NCBI GenBank assembly: GCA_963969365.1
Contig: OZ017746.1
Span: 1,426,001 to 1,490,000 of the forward strand
Reading direction: 5' to 3'
Length of the DNA stretch: 64,000 bases
Source of the DNA: Asterochloris sp. CNOR1
Lineage: Eukaryota; Chlorophyta; Trebouxiophyceae; Trebouxiales; Trebouxiaceae
The stretch's first letter is position 1, and each line of letters opens with the position of its first letter. The translations under genes and the position numbers were made by a program. Under the pieces are notes generated by a model. That model was not told where the DNA came from, did not search any database, and was given only the letters and a program-made list of their open reading frames with translations. Positions 46,801-56,672 of this stretch are shown in pieces.

Positions 46801-48865
46801 TGGGTGTCGCTGCACCACTGGCCCCAGATGTGCTGAAACAGCTGCTTTGTGACCTGCAGGTGGGTCAGGGCTGCTGTGGCTGTGCAGGCCAGCATTGCAT
46901 GCATGAGCCGACAGCTTCAAAGGCTGGCAACTTTATGCTTCATGACAGGGCCTCAAACATGGGACTGCCTTCCTCTCGTCCAAGACCCCTGAGAGGCAGA
47001 CTACCCGAGGACGCCTTTAGGTGGGCTGCCATCAGGTGGGCGGGTTGCAGCCACAGAAAGGAAGCAGGACTGCCTGACCAGAGGTGCATCTGTGGGTGCG
47101 GTGCAGGAGGGTTATTGCAGGGTGCCTAAAGCTGCAGCCGCAGGAGCATGGCAGTACACTGCTGCCAGCCCACTGCTGCTGCACACAGAGATGCGTCAAG
47201 CAGGCCCTGCCTGCCCACGCGGCGCTGTGAAACGGACAGCCACAATTCCGCGTGCTCACCTCTGCAAAGTTGCGCTGGTCCATTGGCAGCCGCTTGGAGG
47301 CCAGCTCCTTCAGCACATGGTGCAGCACAAGGTACACCCGCCTGAAGGGCGACAGACATAGCTCAGAGACCCTCAAAGGGTGGCAGAGATGCAGCTGATA
47401 GCACATTGCAGGCTTATAAGGGTGGGAGACTTAAAGGTCAGCGGCAAAAAAGGGTCTGGTGCGAAGAACCGGCCATCATCGGTGATGCTTCCCAGAAGAA
47501 TTAACCACCATGCAGAAGGCACCATCTGCCCAGCACTTCTGTACACCAACTGGCTTCAGGGCTTTCAGCAAGATAAGGCTGACCTGATCAGCAGAGAGTT
47601 CTGGGACTGCAACTTGGCAAGCAGGTCGCTGAACAGGGTTGACCAAGCCCGCGGGTAGTCGACCCTTGCAATCTTGGCAAATACCAGCGCCACCTGGACT
47701 GCAATCTGCAAGGGCATGTAGAGCAGCCTTGAGTGGCTGCTGAGACCCTGCACAGAGCCGCCTTCAAAGTCTTTGCAAGATGCAGCAGCAGTTACAAGTG
47801 TTTTGTAGGGCTATTGGTGCATGACATGTGTAGCTCGTCAAGCAGCCATGCAGCACAAGCTGCACCAACTTTGCACTGCCATGCCCAGGGGCAGCCAATT
47901 GTGCACCACAGGGCTGTAGCTGCAGGACTCCAGCCCCAGGCACGACTCCAGCCCCAGGGCAGACAGCACCAGGCAGCACAAGCTGCTGCTTTGAATGCAC
48001 ACTGCTCTCTCTGAGGGGGATCGACAGGTAGCCTCAGCTTTGTGGCTGTCTGTCAGTGCCAGCGATTGCCCAGCTACGGAGGCACATACAAAGCAGCACA
48101 GGCGTGCTACCTTGTTGTTGTCCTGAGCCAGCATGTCCAGCATCTTCCCGCGGATATACTGCTTCTCACCATCCGTGATGTTGCTGCAGCAGGCACAGAT
48201 GCAGTAAATTGCATCAACCCTGACAGCTGCAGGTGCATCCATCCAGGTGGTGCACCAGTCAGTGCACTCAAGGCCGTCTGCCGCGGGGTTGTGGATTCAC
48301 AAACACCAGGCAGCAGTAATAATCCTAAATGGCAGGGAGGTGCAGGCTCTGTCAGCTCATGGAACCCCAGCACTCGCTGCCAGCCTGCAGGTGCAAGCAG
48401 GTCTCGGCAGACAGCAGCGGCCGCCGTGACGGGCAGGGTTTTGCAGCACTGTGCTGGCACCTCATCCACTGCCGCCCATGTGTGGTAGCCTGCTGAAGCC
48501 ATTGTCATACACAATGCGTCAAAGGCTCACTTGCCGCCAGATTGGGGCCGCCAGTGCTTGATGATGCTGTTCTTGAGCTGCACAGCTGCCAGCCACCGTG
48601 GGCTCTGGTCCGCCTCCTTGCTGGTGATGACTTCCTGCAGGACAGCATGAGGCAGCTCCCAGCCACAGCACAGGCGGTGCACAACAAGCACTGCAGCACT
48701 GGGGTAAGGCACCGCGGGAAACACGGCGGGTCTTCCCGCACCGCAAGGCAAGAGCAGAATCCATTTCGTGGCTCCAGCTGCTGCAGCGCTTCCTCAGCCT
48801 GCCTCTGGATGCTGTGGTCCTCGCTGAGAGCCCCCTTCAGACACCCGAAAAGGGTGCCAAGGTCG
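37881..48865 (-). CDS. importin-11/KAP120-type karyopherin beta
   Basis: Large HEAT-repeat nuclear transport receptor of the importin-11 class, which carries cargo through the pore with RanGTP. The minus-strand exons read in family order. N-terminal importin-N region: GTLFGCLKGALSEDHSIQRQ, AEEALQQLEPRNGFCSCLA (about 48750-48865), RWLAAVQLKNSIIKHWRPQS (about 48545), DGEKQYIRGKMLDMLAQDNN (about 48130), QVALVFAKIARVDYPRAWS (about 47660). Then RRVYLVLHHVLKELASKRLP (about 47310), TKQLFQHIWGQWCSDTQSII (about 46830), EEMEEWMVAPEEFHQHS with VRPCAEMLFAALLE (about 44050-44130), AMGTGAYELHDYMDFTPWF (about 43300), LRRRAALLVGQWAVKLRAED (about 42530), IFNLINLIIERLADGVKPH (about 41590), DELNLLEDGLQLWLIALRN (about 40390), GMLLVVQTLEVILQCCPKEA (about 39620), LDRWLDKFDSVSSAGARRLS (about 38700) and the C-terminal EAWGRLDPRLAAQLQNDMNR. 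There are roughly 25 or more exons; several short ones and the first exon (maybe near 48930-48987) are unresolved. No frameshift seen in the blocks read. Confidence 0.87.
40701..40745 (-). repeat. intronic echo of importin exon start
   Basis: On the minus strand, the acceptor and first codons of the exon at about 40396-40436 (ctttgcttgcag|CCTGATGAACTCAAC then TTGCTGGAGGACGG) are echoed in the preceding intron as ctcggtgtgcag|ccagttgagctcaac then ctgctggaggacac. The echo can still be read as PVELNLLED for PDELNLLED. Confidence 0.65.
42706..42735 (-). repeat. intronic echo of importin exon start
   Basis: ctgcctgcag|gagttggcagac then agcagcatgt repeats ctgcctacag|gagatggcagac then agcagccctg of the exon starting at about 42590 on the minus strand, about 135 bases upstream. 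Acceptor AG is kept. Confidence 0.6.
43562..43630 (-). repeat. tandem copy of an intron acceptor region
   Basis: cttgcacggcatgtgtcagt then gcatgagggtgc and cttgcacggcatgcgtcagg then gcatgagggctc lie in tandem (about 39-base period) at the acceptor of the importin exon that begins LVTNTLAALQ on the minus strand. Confidence 0.65.
44371..44388 (+). repeat. C-rich homopolymer tract
   Basis: A near-uninterrupted run of C in an importin intron, followed at once by ccctgccctccccgggggg. Slippage-prone. Confidence 0.8.
45735..45925 (-). repeat. two intronic echoes of an importin exon tail
   Basis: The exon tail and donor on the minus strand (atggccaagacgctg|gtcagc then acgcaggagacacac, about 45889-45920) recurs at about 45742-45780 (atggcatgacgcttg|gtcagt then ccacacaggagacac) and more weakly at about 45815-45855 (catggcatgacttctg then gacaatgcacacagg). 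Three copies of one border in under 200 bases. Confidence 0.6.
46297..46340 (-). repeat. intronic echo of importin exon start
   Basis: cctacccacctgcag|gctctgcggcgc then atgctgctctcgag echoes cgcccacctgcag|gccctccggcgc then atgctgctcttcgg at about 46080-46125, where the exon reading RRMLLFGFPSDARTL begins. It lies about 215 bases upstream in the same intron, with the acceptor AG retained. Confidence 0.65.
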
Positions 48866-48987
48866 CCTGCAACACGACAGAGATCACCACAAATTCAGGA
48901 AAGCTCAGGACAGCTGGATGTACAGAGCACATTTGCAGGGGTGCCCTTGCCTGGGCCCATGGCAGGCTGCTCTGCATTGGGCTCCAT

Positions 48988-49279
48988 TCACAACACGCAG
49001 CACATTGCCAATCTGGGAGTGTTCCAACTGACACAGACGATCGGCGAGGCTCTATTGGGCATCAGGAGGCCCGGCTCGCTGAGCAGGAAGCCATGCTGAC
49101 CTAAAGTAGAACCTGCTCAAACCTAACAGGAGGCAGAGGATTGTCGAGCTGGCCTCAGAAGACAGCACAGATCCCAAGCTGCTGCATTTACCAAAAATAC
49201 TGGCATCTGCTGTGCTGGCCGCCGCTGTTGCTTGAGCAGATCAACGTTTGGCAGAGCTTGGGTGCTCTGGGCACCAAAC
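48988..49279. promoter_or_regulatory. divergent promoter region, importin and eIF3i
   Basis: About 290 bases, or somewhat more if the importin first exon lies lower, between the divergent importin and eIF3i genes. Both promoters must lie here. I see no clear TATA box. Confidence 0.4.
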
Positions 49280-52200
49280 ATGCGGCCCTACTTGCTGAAA
49301 GGGCATGAAAGACCCCTGAACTTTCTCAAGTGGGTCAAGGTCGTGCTGTGTAACTTAGCTGCCACAAGACAGCTGCATCATTGAGTGCTGTCCTGTGTTG
49401 CAGATTCAACAGGGAAGGTGATCTGCTCATCAGTTGTGCAAAGGTGACTGCAATTGCCCCCCTGCATACAAAACAATGTGTTGTGTGTGCTAGCTGGCTG
49501 CAAGCTTGTGCATGCACCTGCAGGACCACAGACCCACACTCTGGTTCTCAGAAGACGGCTACAGGGTTGGCACCTACAATGGCCACAATGGCGCAGTGTG
49601 GACCTGCGACTTCACCTGTAAGCTGCTCCCTCTGCAAGCTCATCTTTGGCATCTGCATCAGGCAACCCCTCCCTCTGCTTGGCTGAGTCTCTTACACTGC
49701 AACTCCTCTTGCCCTCTGCGCTGCAGATGATTCCAAGACGCTCATGACGGGGTCTGCGGATGCCTCAGTCAAGCTCTGGGATGTGGGCAGCGGCAAGGAC
49801 TTGTTCACTTTCAAGTTTCAGGAGCCCTGCAGAGCTGTCAGTTTCTCCATTGGCGACAGAATGGTTAGCTTCTGCGGCTCACCTGCCGAGGTTGCGCTGA
49901 GGCGTCAGAATGCATAGCCTTGCACAGCCTGGGCAGCCTGCGTGGCCACCGATGGAGGCAGTCAGCCTGCTCAGGGTACTTGTTGCGTCCCGGGCAGGCT
50001 TCAGGAGCCCTGCAGAGCTGTCAACCTATCCATTGGTGTCACAGTGATGACTGTGGCATGGCAACCTGCTGAATCTCTGCCACGAGCAGGCAGACTGCCT
50101 TTTGTGGTGGCGGCCTTGACGCGAGGTTGGGCCCCATTAGTGTGCTGGCAGTCCCCACATGACACGTAACAAATCATTCACCTGCCTTTACAGATAATCT
50201 ACTGCGGCAGGCTGTCTTCAACAGAGGCCCCTTTCATTGCAGAGGCCATGCAGCAGCAGTGTGCAAATGCCCGACAGACATGGACATACAGCACACAGTT
50301 TTTCAATGGCGGAGTTTCTGCAGTTGCCCTCACACTCACCTGGGCCCTCTGGTGAACGAGCAGTCCTCAGCGCACGCTCCATGCTGCCCATGCAGTCAAT
50401 CTGCCTTCACTTGCAGCTCTTCCTGATGGTGTGCAGGCAACCTCTTATCTGGCCAGAGGCTTCCCTCCCTCACGTTCAGTGCCCTTACCTGCTCTTGAGC
50501 CACTCTGATGTGCGAGCAGCCCTCATTGAGGACCTCCATGGAGACTCTGAATGCATTCTCATCCAGTATACTCACCAACTCCTGGGTCCTCATACAGGCA
50601 GTCCTCAGCACAGACCCCTTCATGGCGGAGGCGTCGGCAATTCACTTTGTCAACATCGCTGACAACATCGCCGACCAGAAGGACAAGGTCGTGCGCAAGC
50701 TGTCAGGGCCTAAGGGGCGCATCACTCGCCTGGTCTGGACCGACCTCAACAGGGTCGTCATCAGCGCTTCAGAGGACGGCTTTGTGCGGCGGTGGGATGT
50801 GGAGGTGAGGACGCATTGCTGCACTGGCCACTCCTGCTTGGCGTTACACTGCCATCCCCTGTACCTGAGGTGGCACCATCTTGCTTCCAAGGGCGGCTGT
50901 GTGCAGCAATGTGACATGGAGGTGATTCCTCTCCCCAGACTTGACGGCAGCCCAGGGCATGCAGGGGTGCAGCTTTGCTGCAGCCAAAGCCACCTCCCTT
51001 CTTTGGTGTGGCGACTGACCTGTCTTTGAGGATCGTTTCGGGTGGCGGAGGGACACAAAGGTGCTCATTGAAAAGCAGCTGCAAATGCTGCATGCCACTA
51101 CGCAGCGTACTGGCGAGCCCTCAACATGACAGCTGCATGGTGCGGGGGGATGTGGGGTGCAGGGCGCCAGCCCCAGCTGCAGCTGCAAGTGCGTTATGGT
51201 GCTGTGGCTCATGCGACTGATGCAGGGCACAGGCTCACACTGCCACCTCCTGATTTGGAGGTGGCAGCTGCTGTGCCGAGATGAGCCAAGGCGGCGGTAG
51301 GCAGGAGAAACTCCAGCAGTGCTGCTGCAAGCGTCATATGTCACCACATAGCCAGCCGTCGCTCTGGCTGCTGCTGAGCACATGGCTTTGCAGCACATGG
51401 CTCCTAGTGCTGGAAGGTTGCACTGCCAGCTGCTATGCCTGGCTTGCGTTATGCCGGAAAGTGTGGGTGGGCACTCTGCTGCAGATAGTCCCAGCCAGAT
51501 ACTTTGCGTGACATCTAGAGATTACAGAGCAGTAGTGCGCGCTCATCTTCTGCTGTTGCCTGCAGACCGGCAAGCTGCTGCTGGAGAACAGGGTCCACGA
51601 TGCAGACATCAAGGACATGCGCCTCAGCCAGGACGGCACGCACCTTGTGACGGCCAGCAGCGACAAGACAGCCAAGATTGTGGACGTGCAGGACCTTCAA
51701 GTGCTGAAGATGTACCCCTTTGATCGTCCAGCCAATGCTGCAGACATCTCCCCCATTGCTGATCATGTGGGCACGGGCTGCTAGTTTCTCAACTCTGGGG
51801 CCTTCATCTGCACCTAGATAGGAGGACAGGCGTTCTTGCTGTGCTGTGTGAGGCGCCATGCCTGGCTTGCACCAATGACAGCACTGCACAGCAGAGCGCC
51901 TCTCAAGTAACGGTCACAGCATGTCCTGGTGCTGTTCAGCTCTTGTGCATGCTGCTTGCCGGGATATCTTGGCAGACATCTTGTCTCATGCTGATGTGGG
52001 TGGACACCAAGGCTGTGCATGGTGTCTGCTGCAGCACTGTCTCTCTTGAGCACCTGTGCTGGGGTAGAGATTGGGCATGTTGCTTGGTCAGTGCCTCAGA
52101 CAGCAAGGCCATGCTGGGGCTGCTTGAACGTCCCGGACAGGGCCTAGAAGGTGATCATCTGGACTCCCCTGCAGGTGGTGGTGGGCGGCGGGCAGGAAGC

Positions 52201-52704
52201 TTCAGCTGTCACAACAACGTCAGCAAAGGCTGGCAAGTTTGAGTCACGCTTCTTCCATAAGGTAAGGCGCCACGAGCACAAGCCCAATGGGACAGGTTGC
52301 CCTTCAAGCCCTACTTGCTGTCTCCTACCTGCACCTGCCATCAATGCCCCAAGGAGACATTGAACGCAAGCTGCTGTTGGACATCGTCTGCTGATGCCGT
52401 CATCCATCCCCATGCATGTCCCAAGCTGGCAATCTCAAATGCCAGCTCACCGCCTCCATGCCTCCTGTGCTGAGCTGCCATGCCCTTGACCATCCCCAGT
52501 GCCATGCATCTGCTGACATGTTGCTGTGCAAGTATGCAGATCTACCAGGACGAGATTGGCATGGTCAGGGGGCACTTTGGCCCCATCAATGCAGTGGCAT
52601 TCCACCCTGATGGGCGCAGCTTTGTGACTGGTGGTGAGGATGGCTATGTCAGGCTCCAGCACTTTGACCAGAGCTACTTCAATGTACTGCATAAGGAGGC
52701 TTGA
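49280..52704 (+). CDS. EIF3I: translation initiation factor eIF3 subunit i
   Basis: WD40 beta-propeller subunit of the eIF3 complex (TIF34/TRIP-1). Eight exons close in phase: 49280-49329, 49404-49443, 49524-49617, 49727-49863, 50598-50804, 51566-51766, 52175-52261, 52540-52704. They give 326 residues, the family length. It opens [20 protein letters not shown]; blades follow: [79 protein letters not shown]. The highly conserved [20 protein letters not shown] and KFESRFFHK precede [20 protein letters not shown] and [20 protein letters not shown]. The fourth intron is long and holds decayed duplicates of both neighbouring exon edges. Divergent from the importin gene. Confidence 0.95.
50000..50044 (+). 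repeat. intronic echo of eIF3i exon 4 tail
   Basis: caggagccctgcagagctgt is shared exactly with the exon 4 end (from 49819), then caacctatccattggtgtc for cagtttctccattggcgac and acagtg for agaatg. It lies about 140 bases inside intron 4. Confidence 0.75.
50209..50256 (+). repeat. intronic echo of eIF3i exon 5 start
   Basis: caggctgtcttcaacagagg followed by cccctttcattgcagaggcc aligns with the acceptor and start of exon 5 (caggcagtcctcagcacaga followed by ccccttcatggcggaggcg, from 50595). It lies about 340 bases before the functional acceptor. Confidence 0.6.
50886..50922 (+). repeat. intronic echo of eIF3i exon 5 tail with intact donor
   Basis: gggcggctgtgtgcagcaat followed by gtgacatggag|gtgatt repeats the end of exon 5 (ggacggctttgtgcggcggt followed by gggatgtggag|gtgagg). 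The copy keeps a GT after GAG and is a potential alternative donor. Confidence 0.7.
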
Positions 52705-52776
52705 AAAGTATACTGTTGGAACCAGTCTGCTTACATCATTCCTATGAAAGTGTCTGCAAGCAGGGACCCTGAGTAT

Positions 52777-53789
52777 TCAGCTTGGGGCCCTTTGCGGGAG
52801 ATACACCCCCTCAGTGGCCATCCAGTTGCCGGCAGGCCCCTTATCCTGCCCACAGATCTCCTTCTGCCCATTGATAGGCCGCCCAAACTGGCGCCCGCTG
52901 GAGGACAGCCAGCTCTTGGTGTCCAAATGCTTAAACTTGACACGTGAGTCCACCAGCCACACAGGGTCGCCTTTGGACAGCTCTACCTCCCACACGTCAC
53001 CTGCGCCACAACCAGAGCTGAATGCATGCCTCAGGACAAGCTCTGCTGATCCACATGGGCCTCTGCTGATCCACATGGGCCTCAGATTCACCTGTGTCTG
53101 ACTGTTCCTCAGAGCCATAGGCACTGACCTGCAGCATGCGTGCCACAACGCGTTTCAGCTTGTGCTTGACTGCAGTCCAGGACATCAGCACAGCCACAGC
53201 TTCACCTCACGCTTGTTTGTGAGGGGCGAGGGGAAGTCGTGGGAGTGCAACCACTTGTTTGTTGCCATGTGCTGCAGCCGCAGCACTGTGCCAGACTTGA
53301 TGGGGGTGCCCTGCAAGATGTACTGGCCCTGCAGTGTCGGCAGCTGAGTCAGCACAGGCACCATGAGAGGCGGAGGCGCAGCTGCTGCACCCTAGTCGAT
53401 GCAGGCAGGCACCTGAGGAGCCTGGATGGCCCAGTAATCATTTGCATCATTGTCCTCTGTGTATCCTGGAAGCCGCAGATGAGTGCAGTGAGATGCTGAG
53501 AAAGGTGCACGGCAGCTCTTGCAGATGCATGCCTGTGACGGACTGCTGCCCACTGCCTGAGCCGTAGGCAATCTCATGAGAGTGAAGCTTGGCCTTGCTG
53601 CCCTCATGTACAAGCTTGATGAGGCTGCCAAAGGTGACCTGCAGATGGCCTTGACCAGCTTGATTGGGAGGTGAGCGGAAAGCTGCTTCCTGTGCAAGCA
53701 TGCAGACGTTGCACCTGTGTGGGCTCTTCTGCTGCTGCAAGGCCCGAGAGCAGTGAGAGAGCAAGGGCAGACAGCCAGCTGGCATGCAT
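52777..53789 (-). CDS. SDF2-like MIR-domain secretory protein
   Basis: Stromal-cell-derived-factor-2 family: MIR (beta-trefoil) protein of the ER lumen, linked in plants and animals to ER quality control with DnaJ/BiP. Six exons close in phase (53715-53789, 53533-53638, 53413-53465, 53206-53328, 53092-53128, 52777-53000), 205 residues, close to the family's ~210. The signal peptide is MHASWLSALALSLLSGLAAA. The MIR repeats show VTFGSLIKLVHEGSKAKLHS with SVTGYTEDNDANDYWAIQ, then ILQGTPIKSGTVLRLQHMAT with HSHDFPSPLTNKRE, then VKFKHLDTKSWLSSSGRQFG with INGQKEICG and MATEGVYLP near the end. There is no HDEL/KDEL at the C-terminus (QRAPS), as in plant SDL proteins. The second intron uses a GC donor. 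Confidence 0.92.
53041..53080 (+). repeat. perfect 20-bp tandem duplication
   Basis: ctctgctgatccacatgggc occurs twice in a row within an intron of the SDF2-like gene. Identical units suggest a recent event. Confidence 0.9.
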
Positions 53790-54300
53790 TGTTGCCGCAC
53801 AGATCGAGGCTCCAGATAGATAGTGATCAAGTCTCTTAACTAAGGTGGCAACGAATTGGCATGGAAACGGACAAGTTTTGAAGTTCTGGCGGGTGCAACA
53901 ACACTGATCGCTGTTCCGTTTGACCAATGACCTACAATTGACGAGATGGGCTCGTTTGGAGAGGATCGCCTCTTGGCCTTCATGTGTAAGACTCTGCCAC
54001 GGGAGATCGCATGCAAGGAATGCAACAGCTCAAAATGCTGCAGCGCCTTGTTGTTGGTGTTCTTGCTGCTTTGGCTGCTGTCAGGCAACACATGCCTTTA
54101 CTCCTGCGTACTGCTGTACTCTCTGCTGCCACTCATGTCAGCAGATATGCACTCCTGCACAATGTTTAGGAAGGCAAGGAAGACTTTGTGCCAAGCTGTG
54201 CACATCTGGTCTGATACACCCTTCCCATATCAAGTGCCAGGGTGGCTTTTCAGCATCAGTTCAAAGCTTCAGACTGGTTGCCCCAGCAGCCACCCAACAA
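53790..54300. other. spacer between HDAC11 stop and SDF2 start
   Basis: About 510 bases between two minus-strand genes: HDAC11 3' UTR and SDF2 promoter. A 133-codon plus-strand ORF starting at 53946 crosses it and runs into the HDAC11 last exon. It has no family features and I do not accept it as a gene. Confidence 0.5.
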
Positions 54301-56512
54301 TCAAGATAATTCAAGCTCTCTCATCAAAGTGGCTATGGACTCACTGATCACTTTGTGTGTGATCTTGGTGTAGCCACCTGCAGCAGGCAGATCAGCTCCA
54401 CAGAGGCAGCAAAGACTGCTCTCAGGGCATCACAACGCACCCATGCACTCCTAAATTCAAAGGCATGCACAAGGCTCAGTGGCCCCCACCTGCAAGAACC
54501 ATACAGATGGGGACCTGTTCAGTCAGAGCTTGCTGGAACACCCTCAGGTCTCGCTGCACCACACCCTCTTGTGAGACGTCACATTTGCCCAAGGGGTCTC
54601 CCACCAGGATGTCAGTCCCCTGCAGAGCACGCAGCGGCCTTAGCAGGGAAGCCCAGGGAATGGCAGCCCATGCTGCACATCACTGTGCTGCAGAGGCTCT
54701 CACCGCATTGTAAAGGACCAGGTCAGGGTGGAAGCTGCCAAAGGCGGCATTTAGAGCCTTCTCAAGCTGTGACAAGTATTCTGCAGGCACAGCAGGCTGT
54801 ACAGACTAAGATGTGGGGTTTTTGCAGTGTGCGTTTTCACAGCTGAGTTGGTTCAGGGACTGCCTCAGCATGAGGCAGCGGCAGACCCTGCAGGTGACCT
54901 CTGCTGTAGGACCAGAGCCAGCCACCATGTTGCTCAAGTCCAATGCAATCTCAAGGTAGGGTGCTGAACTTGAGGGCTATCTCAATGTCAACTGACTCAG
55001 TTCAGGTCAACACAGCACACTGCATCAGCGCCTGCCAGCAGCCGCACCCTCATCACTGGTCCCAGACGTCAGCAGCACCTCAGTGTCAATTGCTTTCTGG
55101 GCGACCGTGTCCCCTGGCCAGAGGTCGCAGTTGTAGATGTCCAGGATGTGCAGGTCAGAATCCTGGAAATGCAGCTTATCCCGCTCATGCCCATTGCCCT
55201 GCAGAGGAAGTGCAGCCTCTTTGCAGCTGCAGGCAGACAGAAGGGCGGTATCTGCAGGTGCACATAGGAAACCAACAGCATTAGCGCTGGCCATGGCCAT
55301 GCCCAGCCCAGCAAGTGCACCCTGCCAAAGAGGAAGCAGAGGGTTGGCATCATGTTGTAGGCCTGCTGTGCACCTGTGCGAGTGAAGGAAGGTTCACTCC
55401 AAGCTGAGCAGGAGCCAGCGCCCACTGTGCAGTCCCGGAGGCTGCTATGTCATGTGTACTCACTGAGCATCGCAAACATTCTGCAGCAGTGTCTCTGAGG
55501 GGTGGCTGCAGGAGCAAAGCTGACCTGATGCACATCCAAGTCGATGATCATGACCTTCTGCACCCTTCCCCCAGAGGCTTTGCGCAGTTTGCGGGTGGCC
55601 AGAATCAGATCAGAGTACATGCACCACCCTTCCCCTGCAGGCAACGTCCCGCCTCAGAGCTGCAGCTGAGGGCTGGCACTTCATGCAGTCTCACCATTGT
55701 CAGTGCTGGCATGATGCATGCCTCCCCCCAGGTTGATTGACCAGCCCCTCTCAAAAGCAAGAGCACTTGCCTGCAGCAGGGTGCAGCATGTTGTATGGAA
55801 GAGCTTCAGACCTATGCTCCACGCTGCAACAGGTCATCGCTCACCAGCATGGTCCCTGCAGTGTGTCGCCGCATTGGCTCCACTACACGCCTGCGGGTGA
55901 GCCATGCAGGCAGGAGGCCCAGCGGCCACATCTCAATGACCTGCAGGCCAGTGCCATGTAGGTCCAGGCCTGTACCAGTGCACACTTTCATTTGCTTTCA
56001 TCACAGTTCCTACCTGAGCAACTTTCCTGCTGCTTCTATTCAGACCGGTCAGGTATCTGAGGGTGTGGACATCAAGCAAAGCTTGCTCCGAGACTTCTGC
56101 AGGCTCTATAAGCTGCAGGGGCAGGATAGAACCATGTTATGGTTGGCAGAGGTCACTGCATGGCAGCCTGCATTGCACGCCCATGCAGCAGCCGTACCTG
56201 ACAATGCCTCAGGAGGCCCCTGGCTGTCAGGTTCGCCACGATTTTGCTGAACTTCTTGCTATCAAAGGGGTGGAAGTTTTCAATCCCACAGAAGCCAATG
56301 TTGTACAACTTGGAGTAGACCATGGGCAGCTGGGATGGCTGCATCCAAGGTCCCAGCTCACTGTACTGCTCACGAATAGATGCAGCAATGTCAGGCCTGC
56401 AAGGGGAAGTGGCATGGCCTCAGTGCTTCATACAGGTGTAGGCTCAAGTCGTTCAGCTTCAGGTGAGAGCGGGTCTGGCTGCCCACCTTGCACATTTCGA
56501 GAATTTAGGCAT
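54301..56512 (-). CDS. HDAC11: class IV histone deacetylase (HDAC11 type)
   Basis: Zn-dependent lysine deacetylase or, as shown for HDAC11, long-chain fatty-acyl deacylase. Ten exons close in phase (56487-56512, 56198-56396, 56014-56112, 55845-55940, 55695-55770, 55525-55634, 55048-55198, 54704-54780, 54490-54619, 54301-54377). They give 346 residues, against 347 in human HDAC11. Motifs: PMVYSKLYNIGFCGIENFHP, ALLDVHTLRYL, MRRHTAGTML, GWSINLGGGMHHASTDNG (catalytic His pair), KVMIIDLDVHQGNGHERD (Zn-binding Asp-x-His), HILDIYNCDLWPGD, FHPDLVLYNAGTDILVGDPL (second Zn Asp) and LAGGYTK (catalytic Tyr). All active-site residues are visible. The start MPKFSKCAR is the ATG that joins in phase. Divergent from the LUMINIDEPENDENS-like gene with only 160 bases between the ATGs. 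Confidence 0.94.
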
Positions 56513-56672
56513 TGATGACCAGCTGTGCCACTCATCAACAAGATGACCTAACAAAGGACAGGCTTGCCACACATGAGGGACGTTCTGCGGCGTTTCAGTT
56601 TGCTTATATAAGCATAATGCCCCACAGAAGAAAAGGGAATGAATCCTGATTCCTCCTCATCTGGCCCTAGGC
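56513..56672. promoter_or_regulatory. compact divergent promoter with palindromic TATA element
   Basis: 160 bases between the HDAC11 and LUMINIDEPENDENS-like start codons. A perfect 12-base palindrome gcttatataagc lies at 56602-56613, about 60 bases before the plus-strand ATG and about 90 before the minus-strand ATG. The same element can be read as a TATA box on either strand. Confidence 0.55.

Noticed and set aside
53946-54347. 133-codon plus-strand ORF with a hydrophobic stretch
   Set aside because: It overlaps the HDAC11 last exon on the other strand, has no family features, and the hydrophobic part comes from cttgctgctttgg-type repeats.
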